Shown: one piece after another, positions 1 through 7,242 of the stretch
Layout of the letters: the number at the start of each line of letters is the position of its first letter
How positions within the stretch are numbered: the stretch's first letter is position 1
Source of the DNA: an actinobacterium acAMD-2
Lineage (GTDB): Bacteria > Actinomycetota > Actinomycetes > UBA12327
Assembly: GCA_000754455.1 (NCBI GenBank)
Contig: JNSE01000037.1
Span: 1 to 26,662, forward strand
DNA length: 26,662 nt
Reading direction: 5' to 3'
Program-made: the position numbers and the translations under genes
The notes under the pieces: model-generated
What the model was told of the DNA's origin: nothing
Database searches by the model: none
Seen by the model: the letters and a program-made list of their open reading frames with translations, nothing else

Positions 1-101
1 CCCCACAGGCATTTCCGCCCGAATATGGGCCCCCGCAGGATTGACCGCCAAAAGACACCTATTCGTCACTTTCCGGTTGCTTTACGGCTACCGCATCCGC
101 C

Positions 102-107
102 TACAAA
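102..107 (+). promoter_or_regulatory. Putative -10 element of a leaderless promoter for the surface cassette
   Basis: TACAAA(T) lies 7 nt before the ATG at 115. A TTGCTT at 77-82 could act as a -35, but with a long 19-nt spacer. The only purine-rich stretch (AGAGG, 110-113) is too close to the ATG to act as a normal ribosome binding site, so a leaderless transcript starting at or near 115 is the simplest reading. This would make the gene at 115 the first of the operon. Inference from position and sequence only. Confidence 0.4.
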
Positions 108-114
108 TAGAGGC

Positions 115-1188
115 ATGAAGAACAGCCTTCAGCGGGTCCTCGCCACAGCAGGATTGCTGTGCGTGGTGATGCTGACTGGTGCCCCGCTAAGCCAGGCCGC
201 GCAGGCTGTTGCACTTGCCACGGCGAACGGATCCCAGGACACCACTCGCACGATTGGTGTTGGTCCATCGACAGCGGATGGGCGCCTTGATGGTCGTCCC
301 GGTTTTGTTTTCGTCGGTCGGCCAGGGACCGTGGTGCGCGATCAAGTCGGGCTGGTGAATTACACCGATAATCCTGTATCCGTCTCGCTGTATTCCACCG
401 ATGCCTTCACATCCACGACCGGAGCGTTTGATGTCTTGCCCGGTGCAGACAAACCACAAGAGCTGGGCAAGTGGATCGGTCTTACCCCGCAAGTAGTCAA
501 GATCCCTGCTCGCACAACATCTCCCATCGTTGAGCCAGGGTTTGTGAAAGTTCCCTTTACGATTCGAGTTCCTGACTCCGCAAATCCTGGCGACTTCGCT
601 GCTGGCATCGTGATGTCGTTGCGAACGAAGAATACTTCCGGGGCTCCAACAGTGGTTGTCGATCGCCGGGTGGGAACTCGCGTTTCACTGCGCGTCCTGG
701 GAGCCGTCAATCCCAAGGGGGCCCTGAACCAATTGTCAGCCTCCTACCAATCGAGCGTGAACCCTCTAGAGCCGGGATCCGTGCGCGTTTCTTATGCCTT
801 TGCCAATGAAGGAAATGTCACGCTGTCAGCTCGTCAACGCGTATCGATCGATGGATTGGTTGGCGGCGAAAAAACGGTCACGCTACAAAATGTTGGACCA
901 GTTTTGCCAGGCGACAAAGTAGTGATCGAAACCTCGGTTCCTGGCATTTGGCCGGAAGGTCGCATCACTGCCGAAGTCGTTGCTGATCCCTTCGTTGGAA
1001 CCGATCCTGATGCTGGACCGGACCTGCCGGAGATCAGTGCTCGCACGGCAGTTCCTGCAGTGTCAGTAGTAGGACTTGTCGCCCTGGTCGCAATGGTTGT
1101 CATCGTGGCTGGCACGACGTTAGTTGTTCGTCGCGGCCGCAAGCCTGCGGTTGCAGTTGACGAATCCCCCGAGTTGGTGGATGCCTGA
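115..1188 (+). CDS. DUF916-like (WxL-interacting type) secreted, membrane-anchored surface protein
   Basis: A 357-residue exported protein. Residues 1-31 form a signal peptide (basic MKNSLQR, hydrophobic core, ending AQA). Residues about 45-215 are a beta-rich region (motifs RPGFVFVGRPG, LVNYTDNPVSVSLYSTDAF, DSANPGDFAAGIVMSL) resembling the DUF916 peptidoglycan-binding domain of Gram-positive surface proteins. A second beta region follows (about 215-305), then one C-terminal membrane helix (about 314-337) and a short basic/acidic tail. An in-frame ATG at 25 would place 30 arginine- and proline-rich residues before the signal peptide, so 115 is preferred. Its stop overlaps the next start by one base (TGATG), so translation is probably coupled. 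It probably sits on the outer face of the membrane or in the cell wall. The family call is recognition by eye; the function is unknown. Confidence 0.72.
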   Translation: MKNSLQRVLATAGLLCVVMLTGAPLSQAAQAVALATANGSQDTTRTIGVGPSTADGRLDGRPGFVFVGRPGTVVRDQVGLVNYTDNPVSVSLYSTDAFTSTTGAFDVLPGADKPQELGKWIGLTPQVVKIPARTTSPIVEPGFVKVPFTIRVPDSANPGDFAAGIVMSLRTKNTSGAPTVVVDRRVGTRVSLRVLGAVNPKGALNQLSASYQSSVNPLEPGSVRVSYAFANEGNVTLSARQRVSIDGLVGGEKTVTLQNVGPVLPGDKVVIETSVPGIWPEGRITAEVVADPFVGTDPDAGPDLPEISARTAVPAVSVVGLVALVAMVVIVAGTTLVVRRGRKPAVAVDESPELVDA

Positions 1189-1982
1189 TGATCGAGATCA
1201 AGCGCATCGTCAGCGCATCGTTAATCGCAGGGGTAGTACTCATGAGCCTGGTCGCGCCATCAGCCAGTGCAAGTGAGCGTGGCGGAATTGCATGGTCCGC
1301 GACAAAGGGCAATGCCGAATCGTTGATCACGTTGTACACCGAAACCGGTTGCCAGTATCCGGCGACCAAGGTCAAGGCCGAACTGTTCGGCGAAGGAATG
1401 CCTGCTGAGGGCCAAGTCGTCTTTTCACCTAGTACTGCCGACTTCTCGGCAACCGGCCCCATGGTGCTACCGCTGAGCAATGCCTTCGTGGTCTATGCCC
1501 AACGCAATGCCACACCGTTGGTGGGCAAGTACACGCTGAAGGTTCAGTGCATCGATCGCCTGGGCGCCAAAGTCATTGATGAGTTTGTTTCGACCATGAA
1601 GTGGTCCACTCCTGGCGATTCACTGAAGAACATTGAAAAGGCCACGTACACGGCGACCAACACAGCACCAGCGTCGTTGGTGAAAACCACCTCACGCGAC
1701 CAGGGCGAGGGTGCGGTGCCGGTGCCACAAGTCCAGTCCTCAACATCGCCTCCGACGGAGCCATCCACAACGCAACCGACGGGCAAGGCGGCCGCTTCGG
1801 TGCCGAATTCCAGTGGCGAGCCCAAGGCATCGGGTGAACAAGCCTCTGCGGAAGGGGCAAACACCAGTGGCGGTTTCCCCACTCTTGCTGTGGTGCTTGT
1901 GGCGGGAGCAGGTGCTCTCCTGCTGGCCCTTCGCTCGGTAATGCAGACCAAAACTAAGCCTTCTAGAGGAAGTAAGAAATGA
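1188..1982 (+). CDS. Secreted membrane-anchored protein, paralogue A of a tandem pair (unknown function)
   Basis: A 264-residue protein with a signal peptide (1-28, ending ASASA). A domain at about 33-150 is clearly shared with the next gene: both contain GNA(E/D)S, VV(F/Y)SP, LSN(A/T)F, a TG(C)/AP(C) and QC cysteine pair, and a DEF(V)STM(K/R)W(S/T)TPG motif near the end. The two conserved cysteines suggest a disulfide outside the cell. Residues about 155-230 are a Pro/Ser/Thr-rich linker like those that span a cell wall. A membrane helix (about 231-250) and a basic tail ending RGSKK follow. This resembles a sorting signal, but I see no LPxTG motif. The start overlaps the upstream stop by one base. 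I do not recognise the shared domain; its job may be structural or binding. Confidence 0.75.
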   Translation: MIEIKRIVSASLIAGVVLMSLVAPSASASERGGIAWSATKGNAESLITLYTETGCQYPATKVKAELFGEGMPAEGQVVFSPSTADFSATGPMVLPLSNAFVVYAQRNATPLVGKYTLKVQCIDRLGAKVIDEFVSTMKWSTPGDSLKNIEKATYTATNTAPASLVKTTSRDQGEGAVPVPQVQSSTSPPTEPSTTQPTGKAAASVPNSSGEPKASGEQASAEGANTSGGFPTLAVVLVAGAGALLLALRSVMQTKTKPSRGSKK

Positions 1983-2026
1983 ATATGACCGGTTTGACAT
2001 CAGTAACACTGACAAGAGAAGGAAAA

Positions 2027-3049
2027 ATGATGAAGCGTTCGGTTCGCGGGGCCGTTGTTGTCCTAGCCAGTGCTCTCTTTGCATCAACCTTGCTGGCTGT
2101 TACGCCAGCTCAAGCCACAGTGATCGGTGAAGCAACGCTGGCACCGGCCACGGGAAATGCTGATTCGATCATTGCGTTGTCCACCCCAGCTCCGTGCGCA
2201 GCGCCAGCGGTGAAGGTACGTGTCATCGTCACTGGATTTGGTTTTCCCTTGCTTGGCAAGGTCGTGTACTCGCCACAAACGAATGGATTTTCCACCGAGA
2301 GCCCCATGACCTTGAGTTTGAGCAATACCTTCTTCGTGTACGCGACGGCTGAGTCCACCTACCTCGCCGGCGAATACGACATTCGTGCGCAGTGTGTGAA
2401 CTCACTCGGCACCACCATTTATGACGAGTTCTCAACGACCATGCGCTGGACGACGCCAGGCAATGTGCTGGCCAATGTGGGTTCAGCGACCTACACCAGC
2501 GGAGCGCTTCCTGCCCCCGCCGCGACCGTCAACCCATCAGTCACGGGTACGGCCAAGGTTGGCTACAGGCTTACCTGTGCTCCTGGAACGTGGACCAATG
2601 CAACCAGTTACGCCTACCGATGGAAGCGCAATGGCGTGGTGATTTCCGGTGCTATCACGAACACCTATCTGCTTGCTGGTGGGGAATATGCCAAGAGTAT
2701 TTCTTGCCAAGTCACCGCGACCGGTGCCGGTGGCTCGACTTCTGTGACGAGCGCGGGACGAACCATCGTTGCCGGCACCATTGCTGTTCGCACGAAGCCT
2801 TACATCTATGGCACCGTCAAGGTGGGCCGGACGATTAAGACGACCAGGGGTACCTGGAGTGTTGCTGGCTTGACCTACACCTACCAGTGGAAGCGCAACG
2901 GTGTTGCCATTAGCGGAACGGCAGCTCGCAAGTACTACTACAAGGTTGTTTCTAGGGATAAGCGCAAGTACTTGACCTGCACAGTTCGGGTAGCCAAGTC
3001 TGGCTACTACAGCACCACCTCAACCACGGCACGCAAAAAGGCTGCTTAA
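2027..3049 (+). CDS. Secreted protein, paralogue B, with two Ig-like WKRNG repeats
   Basis: A 340-residue secreted protein. GAGAAGG at 2016-2022 precedes two adjacent ATGs (2027, 2030), and the signal peptide (ending TPAQA, about residue 30) begins there. The longer reading from 1979 adds 16 non-signal residues and is rejected. Residues about 31-146 match the domain of the preceding gene, including both cysteines. Two repeats of about 85-90 residues follow (about 151-330), each with G-T-W, a (Y)(R/Q)WKRNGV-ISG core and a conserved cysteine near the end of the unit. They are typical of the Ig-like beta-sandwich repeats in actinobacterial surface proteins. There is no membrane helix, and the C-terminus is basic (ARKKAA). 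Paralogue A is anchored and B appears soluble or wall-associated, so the two may work as partners. Function unknown. Confidence 0.78.
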   Translation: MMKRSVRGAVVVLASALFASTLLAVTPAQATVIGEATLAPATGNADSIIALSTPAPCAAPAVKVRVIVTGFGFPLLGKVVYSPQTNGFSTESPMTLSLSNTFFVYATAESTYLAGEYDIRAQCVNSLGTTIYDEFSTTMRWTTPGNVLANVGSATYTSGALPAPAATVNPSVTGTAKVGYRLTCAPGTWTNATSYAYRWKRNGVVISGAITNTYLLAGGEYAKSISCQVTATGAGGSTSVTSAGRTIVAGTIAVRTKPYIYGTVKVGRTIKTTRGTWSVAGLTYTYQWKRNGVAISGTAARKYYYKVVSRDKRKYLTCTVRVAKSGYYSTTSTTARKKAA

Positions 3050-4020
3050 TGGATGTGACAGTGATGCAATCAGAAGCGCCGTCGAGTTTGTTTCAAGAAC
3101 TCGGGGTAGGAAGGACCACCCTTCCTACCCGGGATCGCGAAGCGAGTGAACTCAGCGCTCCAGAAAAGTTGGCTGCGGGATGGAAGAAGGATGTGCTGCT
3201 CGTTCCTGGTGCAGCGTTGGTCATTCTTGCCATTTTGCTGGTCAGTTTGATTGCACAACTGTCCTTCATGGGGGCCATTTCGCACACCCGTAACCAGGAG
3301 GTCCTGTATTCACAGTTCCGGGAGTCGTTGGCCAATGCCACCGCTCCGACCGGTCAGGTTGCTGATGGTGCGCTGATTGCCCTGGGCACCCCTGTGGCCC
3401 TTTTGGAGATTCCGGCTATCGGCGTGAAGGAAGTGGTCGTCGAGGGAACCACATCAACGCAGTTGATGAGTGGACCTGGTCACAGTCGCGACAGCGTGCT
3501 CCCCGGCCAGTCGGGAAATGCCGTCGTCGTCGGTCGACAGGCTGGGTATGGCGGCCCCTTTGCCCGCCTGGGTGAGCTGAAGGTCAACCAGAAGTTCTCG
3601 GTAACCACGGGACAAGGTGTTCAGCAGTACAAGATCTCAGCGATTCGTCAAGGCGATCAAGCCCCGGTTGGTAACCCGGCCAGTCGACTCACCTTGGTGT
3701 CAGCGGCTGGAACGCCTTTTGTGCCAAGCAAGGCCTTGTTTGTTGATGCGGACTTGACGTCGCCGGTCCAGGCCACGCCAACGCAAGTGTTGAGCCAAAG
3801 TTCACTAGCTAGAGCTGAGCGCGCTTTTGGTGGCGAATCAGGTGCATGGATTGCAGTCGCTCTGTGGCTGCAAGTTCTGGCCGTTGTGGTGATCGCCATC
3901 GTGGTTGCCGCTGTCCGGTGGGGCAAAGTGCAAGCCTGGGTTGTGGGTTTGCCGTTGATCTTGTTCGTGACGCTGTCGATGAGTGAACAGGTCACTCGTC
4001 TCCTACCCAATGTTTTGTAA
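3049..4020 (+). CDS. Sortase-fold membrane protein lacking catalytic residues (pseudo-sortase)
   Basis: A 323-residue protein with an N-terminal cytoplasmic part, a membrane helix (about 49-73), an extracellular core (about 100-240) and two C-terminal helices (about 267-289 and 296-311). The core follows the sortase pattern: IPAIGV at 121-126, VVVEGT at 129-134, SGPGHS at 141-146, PGQSGNAVVVG at 152-162, PFARLGEL at 170-177 and LTLVS at 214-218. Three features break it. The catalytic His position (usually GHR) reads GRQ (162-164), the TLxTC cysteine position reads TLVSA (Ala219), and the catalytic Arg position carries Lys228. The whole protein contains no cysteine, so transpeptidation by the normal mechanism is impossible. 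Its start overlaps the previous stop (TAATG), with AAAAAGG as ribosome binding site. It could be a scaffold or receptor for the neighbouring secreted proteins. Fold confidence is high; role unknown. Confidence 0.82.
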   Translation: MDVTVMQSEAPSSLFQELGVGRTTLPTRDREASELSAPEKLAAGWKKDVLLVPGAALVILAILLVSLIAQLSFMGAISHTRNQEVLYSQFRESLANATAPTGQVADGALIALGTPVALLEIPAIGVKEVVVEGTTSTQLMSGPGHSRDSVLPGQSGNAVVVGRQAGYGGPFARLGELKVNQKFSVTTGQGVQQYKISAIRQGDQAPVGNPASRLTLVSAAGTPFVPSKALFVDADLTSPVQATPTQVLSQSSLARAERAFGGESGAWIAVALWLQVLAVVVIAIVVAAVRWGKVQAWVVGLPLILFVTLSMSEQVTRLLPNVL

Positions 4021-4041
4021 GCCAACAGAAAGTTGACGACA

Positions 4042-4911
4042 ATGGATGTTTCACCGAGTGTGGTTGACACCGCTGCTTTGCCGATCGTGACTGAGCAGCC
4101 CACTGGTCAGGACCGTGGCAGTGTGGCGGTCAAGACTCAAGGCACACTGACGGCTCAGTCGGTGTCTGCTTGGTTTGGCACCAACAAGGTCTTGGATCGG
4201 GTGTCTTTGACCATGCCCGCGGGCCAGGTCACTGCGCTGATTGGTCCGTCTGGTTGTGGCAAGTCAACGTTCTTGCGCACTTTGAATCGCATGCATGAGC
4301 TCATTCCCAGTGCCAGTTTTGCCGGGCAAGTGCTGCTGGATGGCGAAGACCTCTACTCGCCCGAGCGCCGCTTGACCGATGCACGTCGCCAAGTCGGAAT
4401 GGTGTTCCAAAAGCCCAACCCGTTTCCCGCAATGTCGATTTACGAGAACGTTCTCGCGGGCTTGAAGCTGACGGGCACGAAGGCTCATCGCGATGAAAAG
4501 GACGCGTTGGTCGAAGAGTGCCTGACTAAAGCCGGATTGTGGAAGGAAACGAAAGACCGGTTGCGTCAACCCGGCGGTGCACTCTCGGGCGGTCAACAGC
4601 AGCGGTTGTGTATTGCGCGTTCGCTGGCAGTTCGACCTGAGGTCTTGCTGATGGACGAGCCGTGCTCAGCGCTTGACCCCACGTCGACGCGTCGCATTGA
4701 GCAGACGATTCGTGAACTCGTAGAGGAAGTCACGATTGTTATCGTTACGCACAACATGCAACAAGCACAGCGCGTTTCAGAGCAGTGTGCGTTCTTCCTC
4801 GCCGAGCAAGGAACACCTGGTGTCATTGTTGAATACGGCCCCACCGAAGCAATGTTTGACGAGCCATCAGACCCACGCACCTTTGATTACGTGCACGGAC
4901 GCTTTGGATAA
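4042..4911 (+). CDS. pstB: Phosphate ABC transporter ATP-binding protein PstB
   Basis: This is the cytoplasmic ATPase that powers high-affinity phosphate uptake through PstSCA. It has all ABC motifs: Walker A GPSGCGKS (about 68-75), the PstB-typical LNRMHELIP, Q-loop VFQKPNPFP, signature LSGGQQQRL, Walker B VLLMDEPCSALD and switch THN. FDYVHGRFG closes the protein, as is usual for PstB. From the ATG at 4042 it has 289 residues, about 30 more than typical, all in an N-terminal extension. A TTG at 4033 is possible, but AGAAAG at 4026-4032 would then abut the start. The gene is 21 nt after the pseudo-sortase gene and seems co-transcribed with the surface cassette. No pstS, pstC, pstA or phoU is visible in the window, so its partners must be elsewhere. 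It converges with the nfo-like gene with 4 nt between stops. Confidence 0.93.
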   Translation: MDVSPSVVDTAALPIVTEQPTGQDRGSVAVKTQGTLTAQSVSAWFGTNKVLDRVSLTMPAGQVTALIGPSGCGKSTFLRTLNRMHELIPSASFAGQVLLDGEDLYSPERRLTDARRQVGMVFQKPNPFPAMSIYENVLAGLKLTGTKAHRDEKDALVEECLTKAGLWKETKDRLRQPGGALSGGQQQRLCIARSLAVRPEVLLMDEPCSALDPTSTRRIEQTIRELVEEVTIVIVTHNMQQAQRVSEQCAFFLAEQGTPGVIVEYGPTEAMFDEPSDPRTFDYVHGRFG

Positions 4912-4915
4912 AGCG

Positions 4916-5692
4916 CTACACGTGTGCGCGCAAGAAATCGATATCTGCAATATGGCCTTCTGCCCCGCCTGGTGTTTCACACACGGTGGGGCAGTTTGCT
5001 GACTTGATCACTTCCACGATGGCTTGGGAATCGATGGTGCCGGACGAAAAGTTGTCGTGGCGGTCGCGACCAGAATCGAAGCCATCTCGCGAGTTATTAG
5101 CGTGAATCAGGTCGATACGACCGGTGATCGCCTTGATGCGGTCAACCGCATTGACCAGTTCAATGCCACCAGCCCAGGCGTGGCATGTGTCCAGGCAAAA
5201 ACCGACATCATGACCATCCAGAGCAGTCCAGAGCTGGTCGATGGCTTCGAGTCTGCGTGCCATCGCTCGATCCCCACCGGCCGTGTTTTCGATCAGCACA
5301 GGAACCTTTTGGTCTAGGCCTTCGAAGGCTTTGCGCCAGTTATCAAATCCCACTGCAGGATCGTCATCTTTGGTGACGTGGCCACCATGGACGATCACGC
5401 CACTGGCGCCACACTCGCTGGCGAGGTCAACGGTTTGCTGCAACAGCTTGCGGGACGGAATACGTATCCGGTTATTTGTCGACGCGACATTGATGATGTA
5501 GGGCGAATGCACGAAAAGTTGGACGTTGACTGTTTCAAGGCTGGCTTTCAGTGCAGATGCGCCACCGTCAAAAGCGACGCTGGGTTTAGTCCACTTTTGT
5601 GGATCACCAAGAAAAATCTGAACAACTTCCGCGCCACGCTCTAGTGCATCTGCAACAGGGTTGAGCTGGTCTACATGCGAACCGATCCTCAT
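4916..5692 (-). CDS. nfo: Deoxyribonuclease IV / AP endonuclease (Nfo family)
   Basis: A 258-residue member of the endonuclease IV family, which cuts DNA 5' of abasic sites during base excision repair with a trinuclear zinc centre. The metal ligands are visible in order: His62 (VHSPY), His102 (VHGGH), Glu135 (IENTAG), Asp168 and His171 (LDTCHAWAGG), His197 (HANNS), Asp210 and His212 (GRDRHDN), and Glu239 (CETPGG). The protein starts with the typical MRIGSHV, which fixes the start at 5692. It is somewhat shorter than E. coli Nfo (about 285). The GRDRHDN motif differs slightly from the common DSKxxxGSxxDRH form, but the ligands remain. The small membrane-protein gene upstream on the same strand may be co-transcribed. 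The 3' end nearly touches that of pstB. Confidence 0.92.
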   Translation of the reverse strand: MRIGSHVDQLNPVADALERGAEVVQIFLGDPQKWTKPSVAFDGGASALKASLETVNVQLFVHSPYIINVASTNNRIRIPSRKLLQQTVDLASECGASGVIVHGGHVTKDDDPAVGFDNWRKAFEGLDQKVPVLIENTAGGDRAMARRLEAIDQLWTALDGHDVGFCLDTCHAWAGGIELVNAVDRIKAITGRIDLIHANNSRDGFDSGRDRHDNFSSGTIDSQAIVEVIKSANCPTVCETPGGAEGHIADIDFLRAHV

Positions 5693-5714
5693 GAGGACAG
5701 CCTAGGAGAGTGGA

Positions 5715-6005
5715 TCAATTGATGGCGAACCAGAAGTTCACGGCCGCGAAGGTGCCCGACAGGATCCAACCGGGCATCAAGATCCAGCGCTCCCGGGTGG
5801 TGGTAGAGGTCATTTGGGCGTACATGGAGACAAGGAAGCCCAAGGCGCCAAGAACCACGCCCGCCCAGTGCGCGCTAGCAGGGATGTCGAAGCTCTCGCC
5901 CACCGCCAACCCGACGGTAATCACGCCTAGAACCAGACAAATGAACGCGATCCCATTGCCACGTGTTTTGGTCTGAGTGGGGGACGTGGTTGATACCTGT
6001 GACAT
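5715..6005 (-). CDS. Small predicted membrane protein (unknown)
   Basis: A 96-residue hydrophobic protein with a polar N-terminus (MSQVSTTSPTQTKTRGNG) and three likely membrane helices: about 18-36 (AFICLVLGVITVGLAVGES), 47-65 (AGVVLGALGFLVSMYAQM) and 73-95 (WILMPGWILSGTFAAVNFWF). AGGAG lies 7 nt before the ATG at 6005. A longer reading to 6071 adds 22 residues across the promoter region and is rejected. Proteins of this kind are common and uncharacterised in actinobacteria. The gene is 22 nt upstream of the nfo-like gene on the same strand and is probably co-transcribed with it. No function can be assigned. Confidence 0.7.
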   Translation of the reverse strand: MSQVSTTSPTQTKTRGNGIAFICLVLGVITVGLAVGESFDIPASAHWAGVVLGALGFLVSMYAQMTSTTTRERWILMPGWILSGTFAAVNFWFAIN

Positions 6006-6036
6006 TTCAACTCCTGTAGGCGTGCGGTATCCCTCC

Positions 6037-6064
6037 AGACTAGACCTTGTGCCTAGCGGATCAA
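6037..6064 (-). promoter_or_regulatory. Putative sigma-70 promoter for the minus-strand membrane protein/nfo unit
   Basis: Read on the minus strand, TTGATC (6064-6059) and TAGTCT (6042-6037) are separated by 16 nt. This gives a 5' leader of about 25 nt that contains the AGGAG ribosome binding site of the gene starting at 6005. Spacing and hexamers are close to consensus, but no experimental support is available. Confidence 0.45.
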
Positions 6065-6080
6065 CGGACATTGGTACTGT

Positions 6081-6152
6081 TTGACGTTCCTGCTACGACG
6101 CAGGTGCCCTCCTGTCACGGATCGACCGTGGCCGATTAGTCCAAAGGAGGTG
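6081..6152 (+). promoter_or_regulatory. Structured leader region upstream of rpsF
   Basis: The region holds TTGACG (6081-6086), a possible -35, but no convincing -10 at the right distance. It has two small hairpins, CCTGC(6 nt)GCAGG at 6089-6104 and CACGG(5 nt)CCGTG at 6116-6130, then a near-perfect Shine-Dalgarno AAAGGAGGTG (about 6141-6150) before the ATG at 6162. Many bacteria autoregulate rpsF-rpsR through an S6:S18-binding leader. Whether these hairpins form that motif cannot be decided by eye. Confidence 0.3.
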
Positions 6153-6161
6153 GGTTAATTT

Positions 6162-6452
6162 ATGCGTCGTTACGAAATGATGGTCATTCTCGACCCCGAT
6201 CTGGAAGAGCGCACTGTCGCTCCTTCACTGGATACGTTCCTCAATGTCGTCCGGCAATCCGGTGGCAATGTCGACAACGTTGACATCTGGGGTCGTCGTC
6301 GTTTGGCCTACGAGATCCAGAAGAAGTCAGACGGCATCTACGCCGTTATTGACATGACGTGTGAACCAGCCGCTGTGAAGGAGCTGGACCGTCAGCTCAA
6401 TCTCAACGAGTCGGTTCTGCGTACCAAGGTTCTTCGTCCGGATGCGAAGTAG
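6162..6452 (+). CDS. rpsF: 30S ribosomal protein S6 (bS6)
   Basis: A 96-residue bS6, which binds S18 in the platform of the 30S subunit. It begins MRRYEMMVILDPDLEER and contains the typical DNVDIWGRRRLAYEIQKK and a C-terminal LNLNESVLRTKVLR. Length is normal. An almost ideal Shine-Dalgarno (AAAGGAGGTG) fixes the start. It is first of the conserved operon rpsF-ssb-rpsR-rplI, with ssb following after 8 nt. Confidence 0.98.
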   Translation: MRRYEMMVILDPDLEERTVAPSLDTFLNVVRQSGGNVDNVDIWGRRRLAYEIQKKSDGIYAVIDMTCEPAAVKELDRQLNLNESVLRTKVLRPDAK

Positions 6453-6460
6453 GTAGCACC

Positions 6461-6958
6461 ATGGCACAAGGTGATGTTCAAATCACGGTCGTGGGCAACC
6501 TCACTGCTGACCCCGAATTGCGGTTCACCGCAAACGGACTAGCAGTTGTCAACTTCACTGTTGCTTCAACTTCGCGCGCGTTTGACAAGGCATCCAACGA
6601 ATGGAAAGACGGCGACACCGTTTTCCTGCGTTGCAGTGTGTGGCGTCAATACGCCGAGAACGTTGCAGAGTCTTTGACTAAGGGCACTCGCGTCATGGTT
6701 ACTGGTCGCCTCAAGGTGCGCCAGTACGAAGCTCGCGATGGCTCCAAGGGCACCTCGGTTGAATGCGAAGTCGATGACGTCGGCCCGGTGTTGCGCAATG
6801 CAACCGCCAAGGTCACGCGCGTCTCTCGCGGCGAGGGTGGATTTGGTGGCGGCAACGCTGCTTCTGCTCCCGCGGACGATCCCTGGGCCACGCCTGCCCC
6901 CTCTGGTGGCGGCGATGGTGGTTGGGGAGCCCCAGCCGCCGAAGAACCCCCCTTCTAA
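6461..6958 (+). CDS. ssb: Single-stranded DNA-binding protein
   Basis: A 165-residue SSB that coats single-stranded DNA in replication and repair. Residues about 1-110 form the OB fold (start MAQGDVQITVVGNLTADPEL, then WKDGDTVFLRCSVWRQYAENV and GTRVMVTGRLKVRQYE). A Gly/Pro/Ala-rich flexible linker follows, then the acidic tip EEPPF that recruits partner proteins. The position between rpsF and rpsR is the classic one. Confidence 0.98.
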   Translation: MAQGDVQITVVGNLTADPELRFTANGLAVVNFTVASTSRAFDKASNEWKDGDTVFLRCSVWRQYAENVAESLTKGTRVMVTGRLKVRQYEARDGSKGTSVECEVDDVGPVLRNATAKVTRVSRGEGGFGGGNAASAPADDPWATPAPSGGGDGGWGAPAAEEPPF

Positions 6959-6982
6959 TCTCACTCACTAGGAAGAATTGCT

Positions 6983-7228
6983 ATGAAGCCATCAAACAAA
7001 GCTCCGCTTCGTAAGCCGAAGAAGAAGAGCAATCCGCTCAAGGCTGCGAAGGTCGAGTACATCGACTACAAAGACACCGCATTGCTGCGCAAGTTCATCT
7101 CAGACCGCGGCAAGATCCGTGCACGTCGTGTCACTGGTGTGACCGTGCAACAACAGCGTCAACTCGCTAAGGCGATTAAGAACGCTCGCGAAATGGCTCT
7201 GCTTCCCTACACCTCATCAGCGCGCTGA
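6983..7228 (+). CDS. rpsR: 30S ribosomal protein S18 (bS18), cysteine-free type
   Basis: An 81-residue bS18, partner of S6 on the 30S platform. The core is clear: VEYIDYKDTALLRKFISDRGKI and RARRVTGVTVQQQRQLAKAIKNAREMALLPY. The N-terminal region, where many S18 proteins carry a zinc-binding Cys pair, has none, and the protein contains no cysteine. This is the C-minus form. In mycobacteria the C-minus paralogue is usually in a zinc-repressed locus, while the C-plus copy sits in this operon. AGGAAG precedes the start. Confidence 0.97.
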   Translation: MKPSNKAPLRKPKKKSNPLKAAKVEYIDYKDTALLRKFISDRGKIRARRVTGVTVQQQRQLAKAIKNAREMALLPYTSSAR

Positions 7229-7242
7229 GTTAGGACATCAAC

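Noticed and set aside
25..114. Upstream ATG extending the DUF916-like protein by 30 residues
   Set aside because: The added residues are Arg/Pro-rich and would precede an otherwise perfect signal peptide; a promoter-like -10 lies inside them.
4912..4932. ACACGTGT palindrome between pstB and nfo as a terminator
   Set aside because: It lies inside the nfo-like coding end, the arms are short and no T-run follows.
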